DNA of 64,000 nucleotides, from positions 62,001 to 126,000 of the forward strand of contig CAYLUZ010000002.1 of NCBI GenBank assembly GCA_964387025.1, read 5' to 3'. The position numbers and the translations under genes were made by a program. Source of the DNA: PNON01 sp964387025 (GTDB lineage Bacteria; Chloroflexota; Anaerolineae; Anaerolineales; Anaerolineaceae). Below, piece after piece: positions 1 through 8,046 of this stretch (positions are counted from its first letter, which is position 1; the number at the start of each line of letters is the position of its first letter). The notes under the pieces were generated by a model, which was not told where the DNA came from, did no database searches, and worked only from the letters and a program-made list of their open reading frames with translations.

Positions 1-2
1 TG

Positions 3-275
3 GTATCTTTACTTAATCTAACCCCATCTGCTAATTTGTCTGCAGATCAGGGTAGGTCCTTTGTGGAAAATGTCCTAACAGATGCAGCACCTATATGGTC
101 ATACCTTGAACAGGAAGCGTGGACCCGAAGTAAAGTATTGCAGAACAGTCACGAACAAGTGCGGACGGAAGCGAAAATAACCTCAATGCAATACCGCGTC
201 GAACCACAACTTCCACCCGATATTCTGGGTCTTTATATCTATCTCCCAGTTCCAAGACCGATCATGAATATATAA
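3..275 (+). CDS. C-terminal end of an unidentified protein, cut by the window edge
   Basis: The reading frame is open from the first bases and stops at 273-275, so only about 90 C-terminal residues are visible. They are polar and end in a proline-rich stretch (QLPPDILGLYIYLPVPRP). The next gene starts 13 bases downstream, which suggests one transcript. By position, directly before an Eco57I-type methylase, this could be the tail of a large SNF2-type helicase such as DISARM DrmD. That is a guess from context and a faint resemblance of the tail. No catalytic motif is inside the window. Confidence 0.5.
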   Translation, partial: VSLLNLTPSANLSADQGRSFVENVLTDAAPIWSYLEQEAWTRSKVLQNSHEQVRTEAKITSMQYRVEPQLPPDILGLYIYLPVPRPIMNI

Positions 276-287
276 GGGAGATCAAAC

Positions 288-3200
288 GTGCCAAACCATA
301 TCCTGTCTCCCTTTATCACCATACATTCAGAAGGTGCACTGCTTCCCCCAGATCTACTGCAAAGGATCCTAGCGAAGGATCCTGCATTGAAAGGTCTCTC
401 GCCCGTAGATTACGGTCTTACCCCATCCACTAAATTGAATGAAGAAACAAATAAAGCATGGAATAGTCTGGTCGGATTCTGGGAAAACTATCTGCGGTCC
501 ATGGCAAGTTTGGATGTTACTGATCCAGCAACAACTGTGACACGGGAAAAATGGATGCTGCCCATGTTTAACTTGCTGGGGTTTGGAAAGTTGCTTCCAT
601 CCAAAGCAGTGGAATTGAGTGGCAAATCTTATCCTATTTCACACTCCTGGTATGACACACCGATACATGTTGTGGGATCACACATCGACCTGGACCGTCC
701 GACCAAAGGTATAGCAGGTGCTGCCAGGTTAAGTCCTCATAGTATGCTACAGGAATACCTAAACAATAACGACAAGGCAACCTGGGGAATTCTGTCCAAT
801 GGACGAATCTTGCGTATTCTTCGGGATAACACAAGTCTGACCCGCCAATCCTACCTGGAATTTGACCTGGAAGCGATGTTCAATGGCGAAATCTACGCGG
901 ACTTTGTTCCACTATGGTTGATCTGCCATGTATCACGCTTCGAGGTGAATTGTCCTGCCGGGGAAGAATCCTGCTGGTTGGACCGCTGGTCACTGGACGC
1001 GCAGGAACGTGGCACACGTGCGCTGGATCGCTTACGCACCGGGGTGGAAAACGCCATACAGGCACTTGGTCAGGGTTTCCTGGATCACCCATCCAATACT
1101 GATCTACGAAAAGCGCTTTCTGGAACTGATCTTTCTCGTCAGGATTTCTACACACAGACTCTTCGTCTGGTATACCGTTTGATCTTTCTTTTCACTGCCG
1201 AAGACCGGGGACTGCTGCATCCAGATGGAGCAGATACTGTTGCCATGGAAAGGTATATGCGCTACTTTTCCAGCACCCGTTTACGCAGGTTGGCAGAGAG
1301 ATCCCGCGGTAGTCGACACTCTGACCTTTATGAGCAATTGAAATTAGTCATGGATTTCCTTGCAGGTTCTAAGGGTTGCTTGGAGTTGGGTCTACCTGCC
1401 TTGAGCGGTTCGCTTTTCTCATCGCAAACCACGCCAAATCTTTCCCTCGCCTGTCTTTCGAATGCAGCATTATTGAAAGCAGTATATTCCCTTGCCTTCA
1501 TTACAGATGGCAACACCCGTCGGGCAGTGGATTACCGTAACCTGGGCGCGGAGGAACTGGGCAGTGTCTACGAATCCCTGCTTGAACTAGTCCCAAAGGT
1601 GGATAGCGTTTCCAATCAATTCGTGCTGATCAATGCTGCCGGGAACCAGCGCAAGACCACCGGTAGTTATTACACTCCAACCAGTCTCATTCAGGAATTG
1701 CTTAACTCCGCTCTGGATCCAGTGATCGCAGATCGAATAGGAGCGCAGCATGATGCACAATCAAAGGAACAGGCGTTGCTTTCCCTCAAAGTATGTGACC
1801 CTGCCAGTGGCAGTGGGCATTTCCTCATTGCTGCTGCCCACCGGATCGCCCGCAGATTGGCAGAAATTCGCGCTGCCGGATCTGAACCTTCCCCAAATCT
1901 TTACCGCCTTTGCCTAAGGGATGTGATTAGTCATTGCATTTACGGGGTAGATATGAACCCGATGGCAGTTGAACTATGCAAATTCAACCTGTGGATGGAG
2001 TCATTGGAACCTGGGAAACCACTCACCTTCCTGGATGGTCATATCAAATGTGGCAATAGTTTAGTGGGAATGGGTCCCCGGATGACCACCAAAGATCTGG
2101 TAATACCTGAGGATGCTTTCAAACCAGTTACTGGCGATAATAAAACTACCGCTGCAGCGATAAAACGCAGAAACCACTCTGAACGGACTACGGGGCAAAT
2201 GTCATTAACTTTCACAAGTGTTTCCACGCGAGTGGACTTGGATCATTGGTTGGCAGAGCAAACGGGTATCTTGGATAAGTTGCCTGAAGATAACCCAGAA
2301 GATATCCAACAGAAATCTAAACGTTTTAAAGAGATCACTAGTTCAAAAGCATACCTAAAGAACAAACAGATTGCAGACCTATGGACCAGCGCATTCTTCT
2401 GGCAGATAACATCGGACCAAAGCGGGTTAGGTTCAATTGCACCCACCCATGGAGAATTGAATAAGACACGATCTGAACAGGTACTTCCACAAAGGTTAAC
2501 CCAAAAAGTCGAGGTGTTGGCGAAAGATAATCGTTATTTCCATTGGAGTCTAGAATTCCCATGTGTTTTTGGAAGAAGTGAGAAAGATCCTGGATTTGAT
2601 TGTATCCTTGGAAATCCTCCCTGGGAACGGATCAAACTGCAGGAAGAGGAATGGTTTGCAACTCGTGATCCGGATATCGCTGCTGCACAGAACAAATCCA
2701 TTCGAGGAAGGATGATCCATGAATTGATAGAAAGCAACCCTGTGTTGTATCGTCTATTTCTGGAGGCAAAACATGCAGCAGAATGCGAAAGTAAATTTAT
2801 GCGGTTTAGCGAAAGATACCCTTTATCTGCAGTAGGTGACCTGAATACATACCCATTGTTTGCGGAGCACAACCGGTTTCTAATGGGCGCGCATGGTAAC
2901 TCTGGATTTATTGTTCCCACCGGCATTGCCACAGATGATACCACCAAAGATTACTTTGCCGATCTGGTCGACAAACGATCGATCGTAAGTATGTACGACT
3001 TTGAAAACAAGGAAGCAATATTTGTTGGTGTCCATCGTAGTTATAAATTCTGTCTGCTGACATTATCGGGAAGACCTGTAAATCATACCGAATTTGTCTT
3101 TTTTGCTACCCGTACGGAACATCTTCGGGATAACCGGCGAAGATTCACTTTATCACCCGAAGAAATTGCTCTACTCAACCCAAATACTCATACAATGCCT

Positions 3201-4541
3201 GTATTCAGAACTCGGATAGATAAGGAACTGACTGAAAAGATATATATGAGAGTGCCTATTCTTATCAACGAGCGCACTGGAAATAACCCCTGGGGCGTTA
3301 GTTTCCTACGCATGTTTGATATGTCCAATGACAGTCACTTGTTTTCCAACCAATTCATTAATGGTTATGTAAGGTTGTATGAAGCAAAAATGTTTCATCA
3401 ATTTGATCACCGATGGACGACTATGGATATTACAAGAGGTGAAATTGACAGGGGTAATCCAATAGATATTGTTAAACCAAATTATTGGGTACAAGAAATA
3501 AATATTAAAGAGGACTATAAAAATTTTGCCCATTGTTGGTTAGCATTTCGGAATACTGCAAGATCTACTGATGAGAGAACAACCATATTTTCAATAGTTC
3601 CATATGAGGCAGTTGGTAACAATGCTCCAATAATCAACCTACAAAACAGAAATCCAGTCGATTATTTACTATTGCTCTCCCTTTGTAATTCATTCACATT
3701 TGATTTTCTTGCGAGGCAGAAGGTAGCAGGAATAAGTCTAAACTTCTTTTATGTGAAGCAATTTCCGATTATTCCGATTGAACTAATTATTACCTCGATT
3801 TTAGATCGAATAATTATTATTGCCTTTGAACTAGTTTTTACTGCATGGGATTTATTACCACTTGCCAATCAAATATGGAATACGGTATCTTCGGATATTC
3901 AAAGTCAAATCAAACGTCAATGGGTTGAGAATGCTGACAAAACTAATGGCGGGAATAAAGGAGCACAACGTCCAGAATGGTGCGAAGAAGTCCAAGATGG
4001 ATTTCCTTACCCACCCTTCAAATGGGATGATGACCGTAGGGCGCTCTTACGTGCTGAACTGGATGCTTACTTTGCCAAACTCTACGGACTTTCCAGAGAT
4101 GAATTGCGTTACATATTAGACCCGCAAGAAGTCTACGGAGAAGATTTTCCTGGTGAAACGTTCCGTGTCTTAAAAGAGAAAGAGATCCGAAAATTTGGCG
4201 AATACCGCTCCCGCCGTCTGGTCCTCGAAGCATGGGATCGCCTTGAAGGAGTGGAAGTTAGCAATTCTGCAGGGGTTCAATCCATACAGGTGGTGGAAGA
4301 GAAGAAGGCATCCGTTGTCATATCGACACCCAAACCAGTGGTCACCTTCCCGGTACTTGAATCAACATCTGAACCAGAAGTATCCACCACAGATCCAGCG
4401 CCATTAGATCAACCCTCGTTCGCTGACTTAGGTCTATTTAAATGTCTCACATGTGGTAAGTTGATCATGGGTGCAGATAAGAATTCCCACATCAAGGAAG
4501 TCCATCATGGTACACAAGTGGAGTGGAAACAATTGAGGTGA
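288..4541 (+). CDS. Eco57I-type adenine-specific DNA methyltransferase, large, with C-terminal zinc finger
   Basis: A 1417-aa protein. The GTG start at 288 follows GGGAGATC. It probably methylates adenine N6 in DNA using S-adenosylmethionine. Visible motifs are the GSYYTP stretch near residue 459 that opens N6-MTase cores, the SAM-binding motif I VCDPASGSGHF near 502, GVDMNPMAVELCK near 553 and the catalytic NPPW near 775. The first ~450 residues form an N-terminal region usual in Eco57I/PglX/DrmMI-like enzymes, and ~900-1270 is a target-recognition-like region. The last 35 residues carry a C-x2-C...H-x4-H zinc-finger pattern (about 1385-1406), which is unusual. I see no clear PD-(D/E)XK nuclease, so restriction would have to come from partners. 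It is first in a run of DNA-processing genes on the integrated element. The class is secure; the exact system (DISARM-, BREX- or type-IIG-like) is not. Confidence 0.88.
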   Translation: MPNHILSPFITIHSEGALLPPDLLQRILAKDPALKGLSPVDYGLTPSTKLNEETNKAWNSLVGFWENYLRSMASLDVTDPATTVTREKWMLPMFNLLGFGKLLPSKAVELSGKSYPISHSWYDTPIHVVGSHIDLDRPTKGIAGAARLSPHSMLQEYLNNNDKATWGILSNGRILRILRDNTSLTRQSYLEFDLEAMFNGEIYADFVPLWLICHVSRFEVNCPAGEESCWLDRWSLDAQERGTRALDRLRTGVENAIQALGQGFLDHPSNTDLRKALSGTDLSRQDFYTQTLRLVYRLIFLFTAEDRGLLHPDGADTVAMERYMRYFSSTRLRRLAERSRGSRHSDLYEQLKLVMDFLAGSKGCLELGLPALSGSLFSSQTTPNLSLACLSNAALLKAVYSLAFITDGNTRRAVDYRNLGAEELGSVYESLLELVPKVDSVSNQFVLINAAGNQRKTTGSYYTPTSLIQELLNSALDPVIADRIGAQHDAQSKEQALLSLKVCDPASGSGHFLIAAAHRIARRLAEIRAAGSEPSPNLYRLCLRDVISHCIYGVDMNPMAVELCKFNLWMESLEPGKPLTFLDGHIKCGNSLVGMGPRMTTKDLVIPEDAFKPVTGDNKTTAAAIKRRNHSERTTGQMSLTFTSVSTRVDLDHWLAEQTGILDKLPEDNPEDIQQKSKRFKEITSSKAYLKNKQIADLWTSAFFWQITSDQSGLGSIAPTHGELNKTRSEQVLPQRLTQKVEVLAKDNRYFHWSLEFPCVFGRSEKDPGFDCILGNPPWERIKLQEEEWFATRDPDIAAAQNKSIRGRMIHELIESNPVLYRLFLEAKHAAECESKFMRFSERYPLSAVGDLNTYPLFAEHNRFLMGAHGNSGFIVPTGIATDDTTKDYFADLVDKRSIVSMYDFENKEAIFVGVHRSYKFCLLTLSGRPVNHTEFVFFATRTEHLRDNRRRFTLSPEEIALLNPNTHTMPVFRTRIDKELTEKIYMRVPILINERTGNNPWGVSFLRMFDMSNDSHLFSNQFINGYVRLYEAKMFHQFDHRWTTMDITRGEIDRGNPIDIVKPNYWVQEINIKEDYKNFAHCWLAFRNTARSTDERTTIFSIVPYEAVGNNAPIINLQNRNPVDYLLLLSLCNSFTFDFLARQKVAGISLNFFYVKQFPIIPIELIITSILDRIIIIAFELVFTAWDLLPLANQIWNTVSSDIQSQIKRQWVENADKTNGGNKGAQRPEWCEEVQDGFPYPPFKWDDDRRALLRAELDAYFAKLYGLSRDELRYILDPQEVYGEDFPGETFRVLKEKEIRKFGEYRSRRLVLEAWDRLEGVEVSNSAGVQSIQVVEEKKASVVISTPKPVVTFPVLESTSEPEVSTTDPAPLDQPSFADLGLFKCLTCGKLIMGADKNSHIKEVHHGTQVEWKQLR

Positions 4542-4545
4542 GATT

Positions 4546-4977
4546 ATGAATTACTGGATATTTAAGTCAAACCCTAAAAATTATCGCCTTGAGGATCGCC
4601 TAAAGGAAGAACCCAATCCAGCAACAGTCTGGAGTGTGATCCAGCATAAGGAAGAAATCCGTCGTGGTGATATTGCATTCATCTGGGTAACAGGAACACC
4701 TCGAGGAATTTGTTCTGTGTTGCAAATTGAATCTGATCCAGGAGAAATGGAAGATCTTACACATGAAAAAAAGTATGCTCTACGTACTGATTTTGGCAGC
4801 ACCCTCAAGGTAAAGGGAACAATTACTCATCGGTTTCATATGATTAATACATGGGACTTACAGAAAGTTCCAGGTTTAGAGAATTTGTCAGTATTTCATG
4901 GGTACCAAATGGCAACAAATTTCCCAGTAACAAATGAAGAAGGCGAAACTCTACTGGAAATTATTAATCATAGATAA
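4546..4977 (+). CDS. EVE domain protein (putative modified-base reader)
   Basis: 143 aa, starting at ATG 4546 behind GAGGTGAG that overlaps the methylase stop, so it is probably translationally coupled. It begins MNYWIFKSNP and contains WSVIQHKEEIRRGDIAFIWVTG and a C-terminal FHGYQMATNFPV, which match the EVE/PUA-like fold. EVE domains bind modified bases such as 5-methyl- or hydroxymethylcytosine and are common as specificity modules in restriction systems. Here it stands alone rather than fused to a nuclease. Position between an adenine methylase and a glycosylase-like gene suggests it recognises modified DNA for the cluster. That role is inference. Confidence 0.85.
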   Translation: MNYWIFKSNPKNYRLEDRLKEEPNPATVWSVIQHKEEIRRGDIAFIWVTGTPRGICSVLQIESDPGEMEDLTHEKKYALRTDFGSTLKVKGTITHRFHMINTWDLQKVPGLENLSVFHGYQMATNFPVTNEEGETLLEIINHR

Positions 4978-5006
4978 ATAATATTTTCCAACTAAGGAGA
5001 ATTAAA

Positions 5007-5798
5007 ATGCCCAACAGATACCAGGAAGAATTAATCAACTATTACCAGAGGAAGCACATCCATCCTGAGAATTTTAACTGCCCCAATAAAATGATCTGCT
5101 GCAATAATGCGTACAAAGGTAACATGACTGAGACAAAAATGTCGATGGTTGGTAGTGCCTACGGGGAGCAGTATCCAAAAATTGTTGTCATATCCTTGGA
5201 CCCGCCTTCAGGAAAGAAAAAAGATGACACAAGTAAACAGTGGGAGTTCATTACACCTCACCAAAGAACTACCGAATATGTATCGTCAACCCACGAGAAA
5301 GATAATTATGCGGTGGATCGTCCGAATCCGCATTGGTCAATGACGCAAATCATTGTTAAAGATATTATGACTATCTGGGGTTACAAAGCGCAACCCTATT
5401 CCGCAATCGTCACCGAAAGTTATTCTGGGCATCCAATCGAAAACGTCTCAGCATATTTCGCTCATGTTAATGTCGCGAAATGCTCCATGAATAATGAGGA
5501 GCAAAGACAAGCGCCAGAAATTGTGCATCGGTTGTGTAGTGATGCTTATCTTCTTGGTGAGTTAAGAGTCCTTGAACCCGACATATTAATTACCCAGGGT
5601 TCAACAACAAATAAAATTCTTGGAAAAATGTTCCGGGGACGCGAATTATTGGTAAGTGATTTACCATATCAAGAGCGAATAACTATTGGAAACAATGATG
5701 TATTATGGTTGCCAATGCATCATCCCACACAACAATTAAATAAAATAAGAAACTTATGGTCATTCTACGAAAAGACATTGATGGAATGGAAGAAGTAG
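5007..5798 (+). CDS. Uracil-DNA glycosylase superfamily protein, family 4-like
   Basis: 263 aa, ATG behind AAGGAGAATTAAA. The pattern of the UDG fold is visible: a strand ending KIVVISLDPPSG (residues ~57-68) in the place of the GEAPG motif, AHVNVAKC near 152-159, a following RLC near 176, then EPDILITQGS (~190-199) and the terminal WLPMHHPTQ (~235-242) in the place of the family-4 HPA motif. Cysteines at 25, 31/32, ~159 and ~176 match the spacing idea of the family-4 [4Fe-4S] cluster. The first motif has Asp-Pro-Pro instead of Glu-Ala-Pro-Gly, so substrate and activity may differ from uracil excision. Placed after an EVE reader, it may act on a modified phage base; this is inference. Confidence 0.72.
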   Translation: MPNRYQEELINYYQRKHIHPENFNCPNKMICCNNAYKGNMTETKMSMVGSAYGEQYPKIVVISLDPPSGKKKDDTSKQWEFITPHQRTTEYVSSTHEKDNYAVDRPNPHWSMTQIIVKDIMTIWGYKAQPYSAIVTESYSGHPIENVSAYFAHVNVAKCSMNNEEQRQAPEIVHRLCSDAYLLGELRVLEPDILITQGSTTNKILGKMFRGRELLVSDLPYQERITIGNNDVLWLPMHHPTQQLNKIRNLWSFYEKTLMEWKK

Positions 5799-5849
5799 AG
5801 ATAGAGAAATTACGAGCGTAAAACCATCAAGATAAGTTGAGGGTAAAGT

Positions 5850-7994
5850 ATGATTTCGTATACATATAGCACTACTAAAGACTTCCTTTCAGATATACAT
5901 CATCTGACCCAAGCGGTCCGATTGCAGGTCGACAAGGTGATGGACAGAATGTTTGAAGATCCCTGGTCTAAAGAATTGCATCCAGAAAAAATATTTGCTG
6001 CAGAACCATGTATCCATTCCTCAAGGGTCAACGATTCCTACCGGGTGATCTGGAAGCATATCAAACCCAAAGATATTGTCTTCTGCCTTGTAGATCAGCA
6101 CGATGCTGCTTACCGTCGTGCCGCGCGTAAGTCTTTTACGCTGGAAGATGGAATCCTAAAGATCTGTGACCTACTTGAAGTTGGCGCAACAACCTCAGCA
6201 GGTCATGACGATATTTTCAGTGGAGGAATCTCCCGCGAAAAAGGTGTAGGAGCATTATTTATTGGATATAAAGATTCGGAAATTCTTTCCTGGGGAATTA
6301 CAAAAGATGTGTTTCCAAATATTCGCGCCTTGGATGATATTAATCAACTTGATAAAATTGAACGCCTCGTTCCGCCGGAAGTCTTTACAAAGATACTTGA
6401 AGTTGCATTGGAAATTGTGGATCGTCCGAAAGTTCCGGATGAAAAACTAAGTGTCAGTCTGGCAGAAAATCAGGGAGGTGAGGATATTTATCAGTTTGTT
6501 AATACAGAAGAATTCAAACGGGTTCTTTCAGGTTCTCTGGAAGATTGGATGTTATTCCTCGCTCCTCCTCAACGTGCCCTGGTAAATAGGACATACAATG
6601 GACCTGCTCGTGTGAAGGGAGTGGCAGGATCAGGCAAGACAGTGGTTGCGATCCACCGGGTAAAACACCTGGCACTGAAAGCGATTAAACAAAAAAGTAA
6701 AATATTATTTCTCACATACGGAAACCGATTACCGGAGGTCAACATGCGACTCCTTTCGGATCTGGTTGGGGACGATTCAGAAATACTGAACACTGTCGAG
6801 TGTTCCACAATACATCAATGGTGCTCCCGTTTTGTCCGATCGACTGGTAAGAATATGTGGGTAGATGCAAAGAAATGCAAAACAAAACTTCAGGAAGCAA
6901 TTGCCCAGGAAAAGAAATTGGTTGGATTGATACCCACAATATTGAATAAAGATATTTCATTCTTTGAGGATGAATTTAGTTATATGATCAAAGGTCGGGA
7001 TATCAGGGATGAAAAAGCATATCTTGAATTAGATCGTAGCGGACGTGGGACTCCTTTGAAAGTAGAAGAAAGGCGCTTGGTATGGAAAGTTTACGAAGCA
7101 TACCAGAAAGGAATGGAAGAAATCCGTTATTTTGATTATGATGATTATGTCTTAGCAGCACTCGATCTGGTCAATTCAGGCGGATTAGAGAAACCATATA
7201 TGGCAGTGGTTGTCGATGAGATCCAGGATCTCACAGAAGCAACAATGAAGTTGATGCGTGCGATTGTAAAACCAGGAGTCGATGACTTATTCCTGGTTGG
7301 AGATGGACTCCAAAAGATATACCCAGGTGGATACAGTCTCAATAAATTGGGTATTGATATCACTGGTCGCGGAACGATCCTTCGAAGGAATTACCGCAAC
7401 ACCCAACAGATCCTACAAGCGGCACATGCCATGATTGAAAAAATCCAATTCGATGATATGGACGACGAAAGGTCTGAAGTTCCCATCCCAGAATACTCTG
7501 TACGTCAGGGAGCAGTCCCTGAAATGCGATCTTTCACGACCACAGAACAGGAACTTGATTGGATCGTCGCAGAGATCAAACGTTTGAAATCCGAAAAGGA
7601 TTATAAAGATAAGGACTTTGCGCTTGTCTATCGATCAAAACCATATAATTCTCTCATTGAAAATCTAGTTGGAAAAGAAATCCCGGTCGTTGAAATTGGG
7701 CGAGAAGCAGACAGTTACTTCGGGGATGGAATAAAATACAGCACCTTCCACAGCGTTAAAGGTTTGGAATTTAAAGTGGTATTTGTAGTGGGCGTGACTG
7801 ATGCGATTCAAGTTCCAAAGGATGACTGGACTCTAAAAGAAGATGTATTAGAAGAATACCTTCTGCGTGAACGGCGACTGTTGTATGTTGCTATGACTCG
7901 CGCAAGAGATCTACTGTATCTAACATGCTCTCGTGGTCAACCATCGAGATTCCTAGAAAATATTCCGAACCAATATTTAGCACGAATAAAATAA
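5850..7994 (+). CDS. UvrD/Rep-type superfamily 1 helicase with N-terminal ParE/RelE-like domain
   Basis: 714 aa. Residues 1-95 resemble a RelE/ParE toxin fold, with the typical SSRVNDSYRVIWK strand and a terminal HDAAYRRAARK. A linker of ~150 residues follows. The SF1A helicase then shows Walker A GVAGSGKT (~257), Walker B VVDEIQDLT (~453), GDGLQKIY (~485), RRNYRNTQQ (~511), FHSVKGLEF (~632) and YVAMTRARD (~678). All ATPase motifs look intact, so it should translocate on DNA or unwind it. No C-terminal AddB-like nuclease is visible. Whether the RelE-like part is a ribonuclease, a binding domain or inert cannot be told. It lies 51 bases after the UDG-like gene. Confidence 0.85.
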   Translation: MISYTYSTTKDFLSDIHHLTQAVRLQVDKVMDRMFEDPWSKELHPEKIFAAEPCIHSSRVNDSYRVIWKHIKPKDIVFCLVDQHDAAYRRAARKSFTLEDGILKICDLLEVGATTSAGHDDIFSGGISREKGVGALFIGYKDSEILSWGITKDVFPNIRALDDINQLDKIERLVPPEVFTKILEVALEIVDRPKVPDEKLSVSLAENQGGEDIYQFVNTEEFKRVLSGSLEDWMLFLAPPQRALVNRTYNGPARVKGVAGSGKTVVAIHRVKHLALKAIKQKSKILFLTYGNRLPEVNMRLLSDLVGDDSEILNTVECSTIHQWCSRFVRSTGKNMWVDAKKCKTKLQEAIAQEKKLVGLIPTILNKDISFFEDEFSYMIKGRDIRDEKAYLELDRSGRGTPLKVEERRLVWKVYEAYQKGMEEIRYFDYDDYVLAALDLVNSGGLEKPYMAVVVDEIQDLTEATMKLMRAIVKPGVDDLFLVGDGLQKIYPGGYSLNKLGIDITGRGTILRRNYRNTQQILQAAHAMIEKIQFDDMDDERSEVPIPEYSVRQGAVPEMRSFTTTEQELDWIVAEIKRLKSEKDYKDKDFALVYRSKPYNSLIENLVGKEIPVVEIGREADSYFGDGIKYSTFHSVKGLEFKVVFVVGVTDAIQVPKDDWTLKEDVLEEYLLRERRLLYVAMTRARDLLYLTCSRGQPSRFLENIPNQYLARIK

Positions 7995-8046
7995 CTACAA
8001 TGAATTTATAAAATAATAAATAACAAAACTATCGGGAGAATTACTG

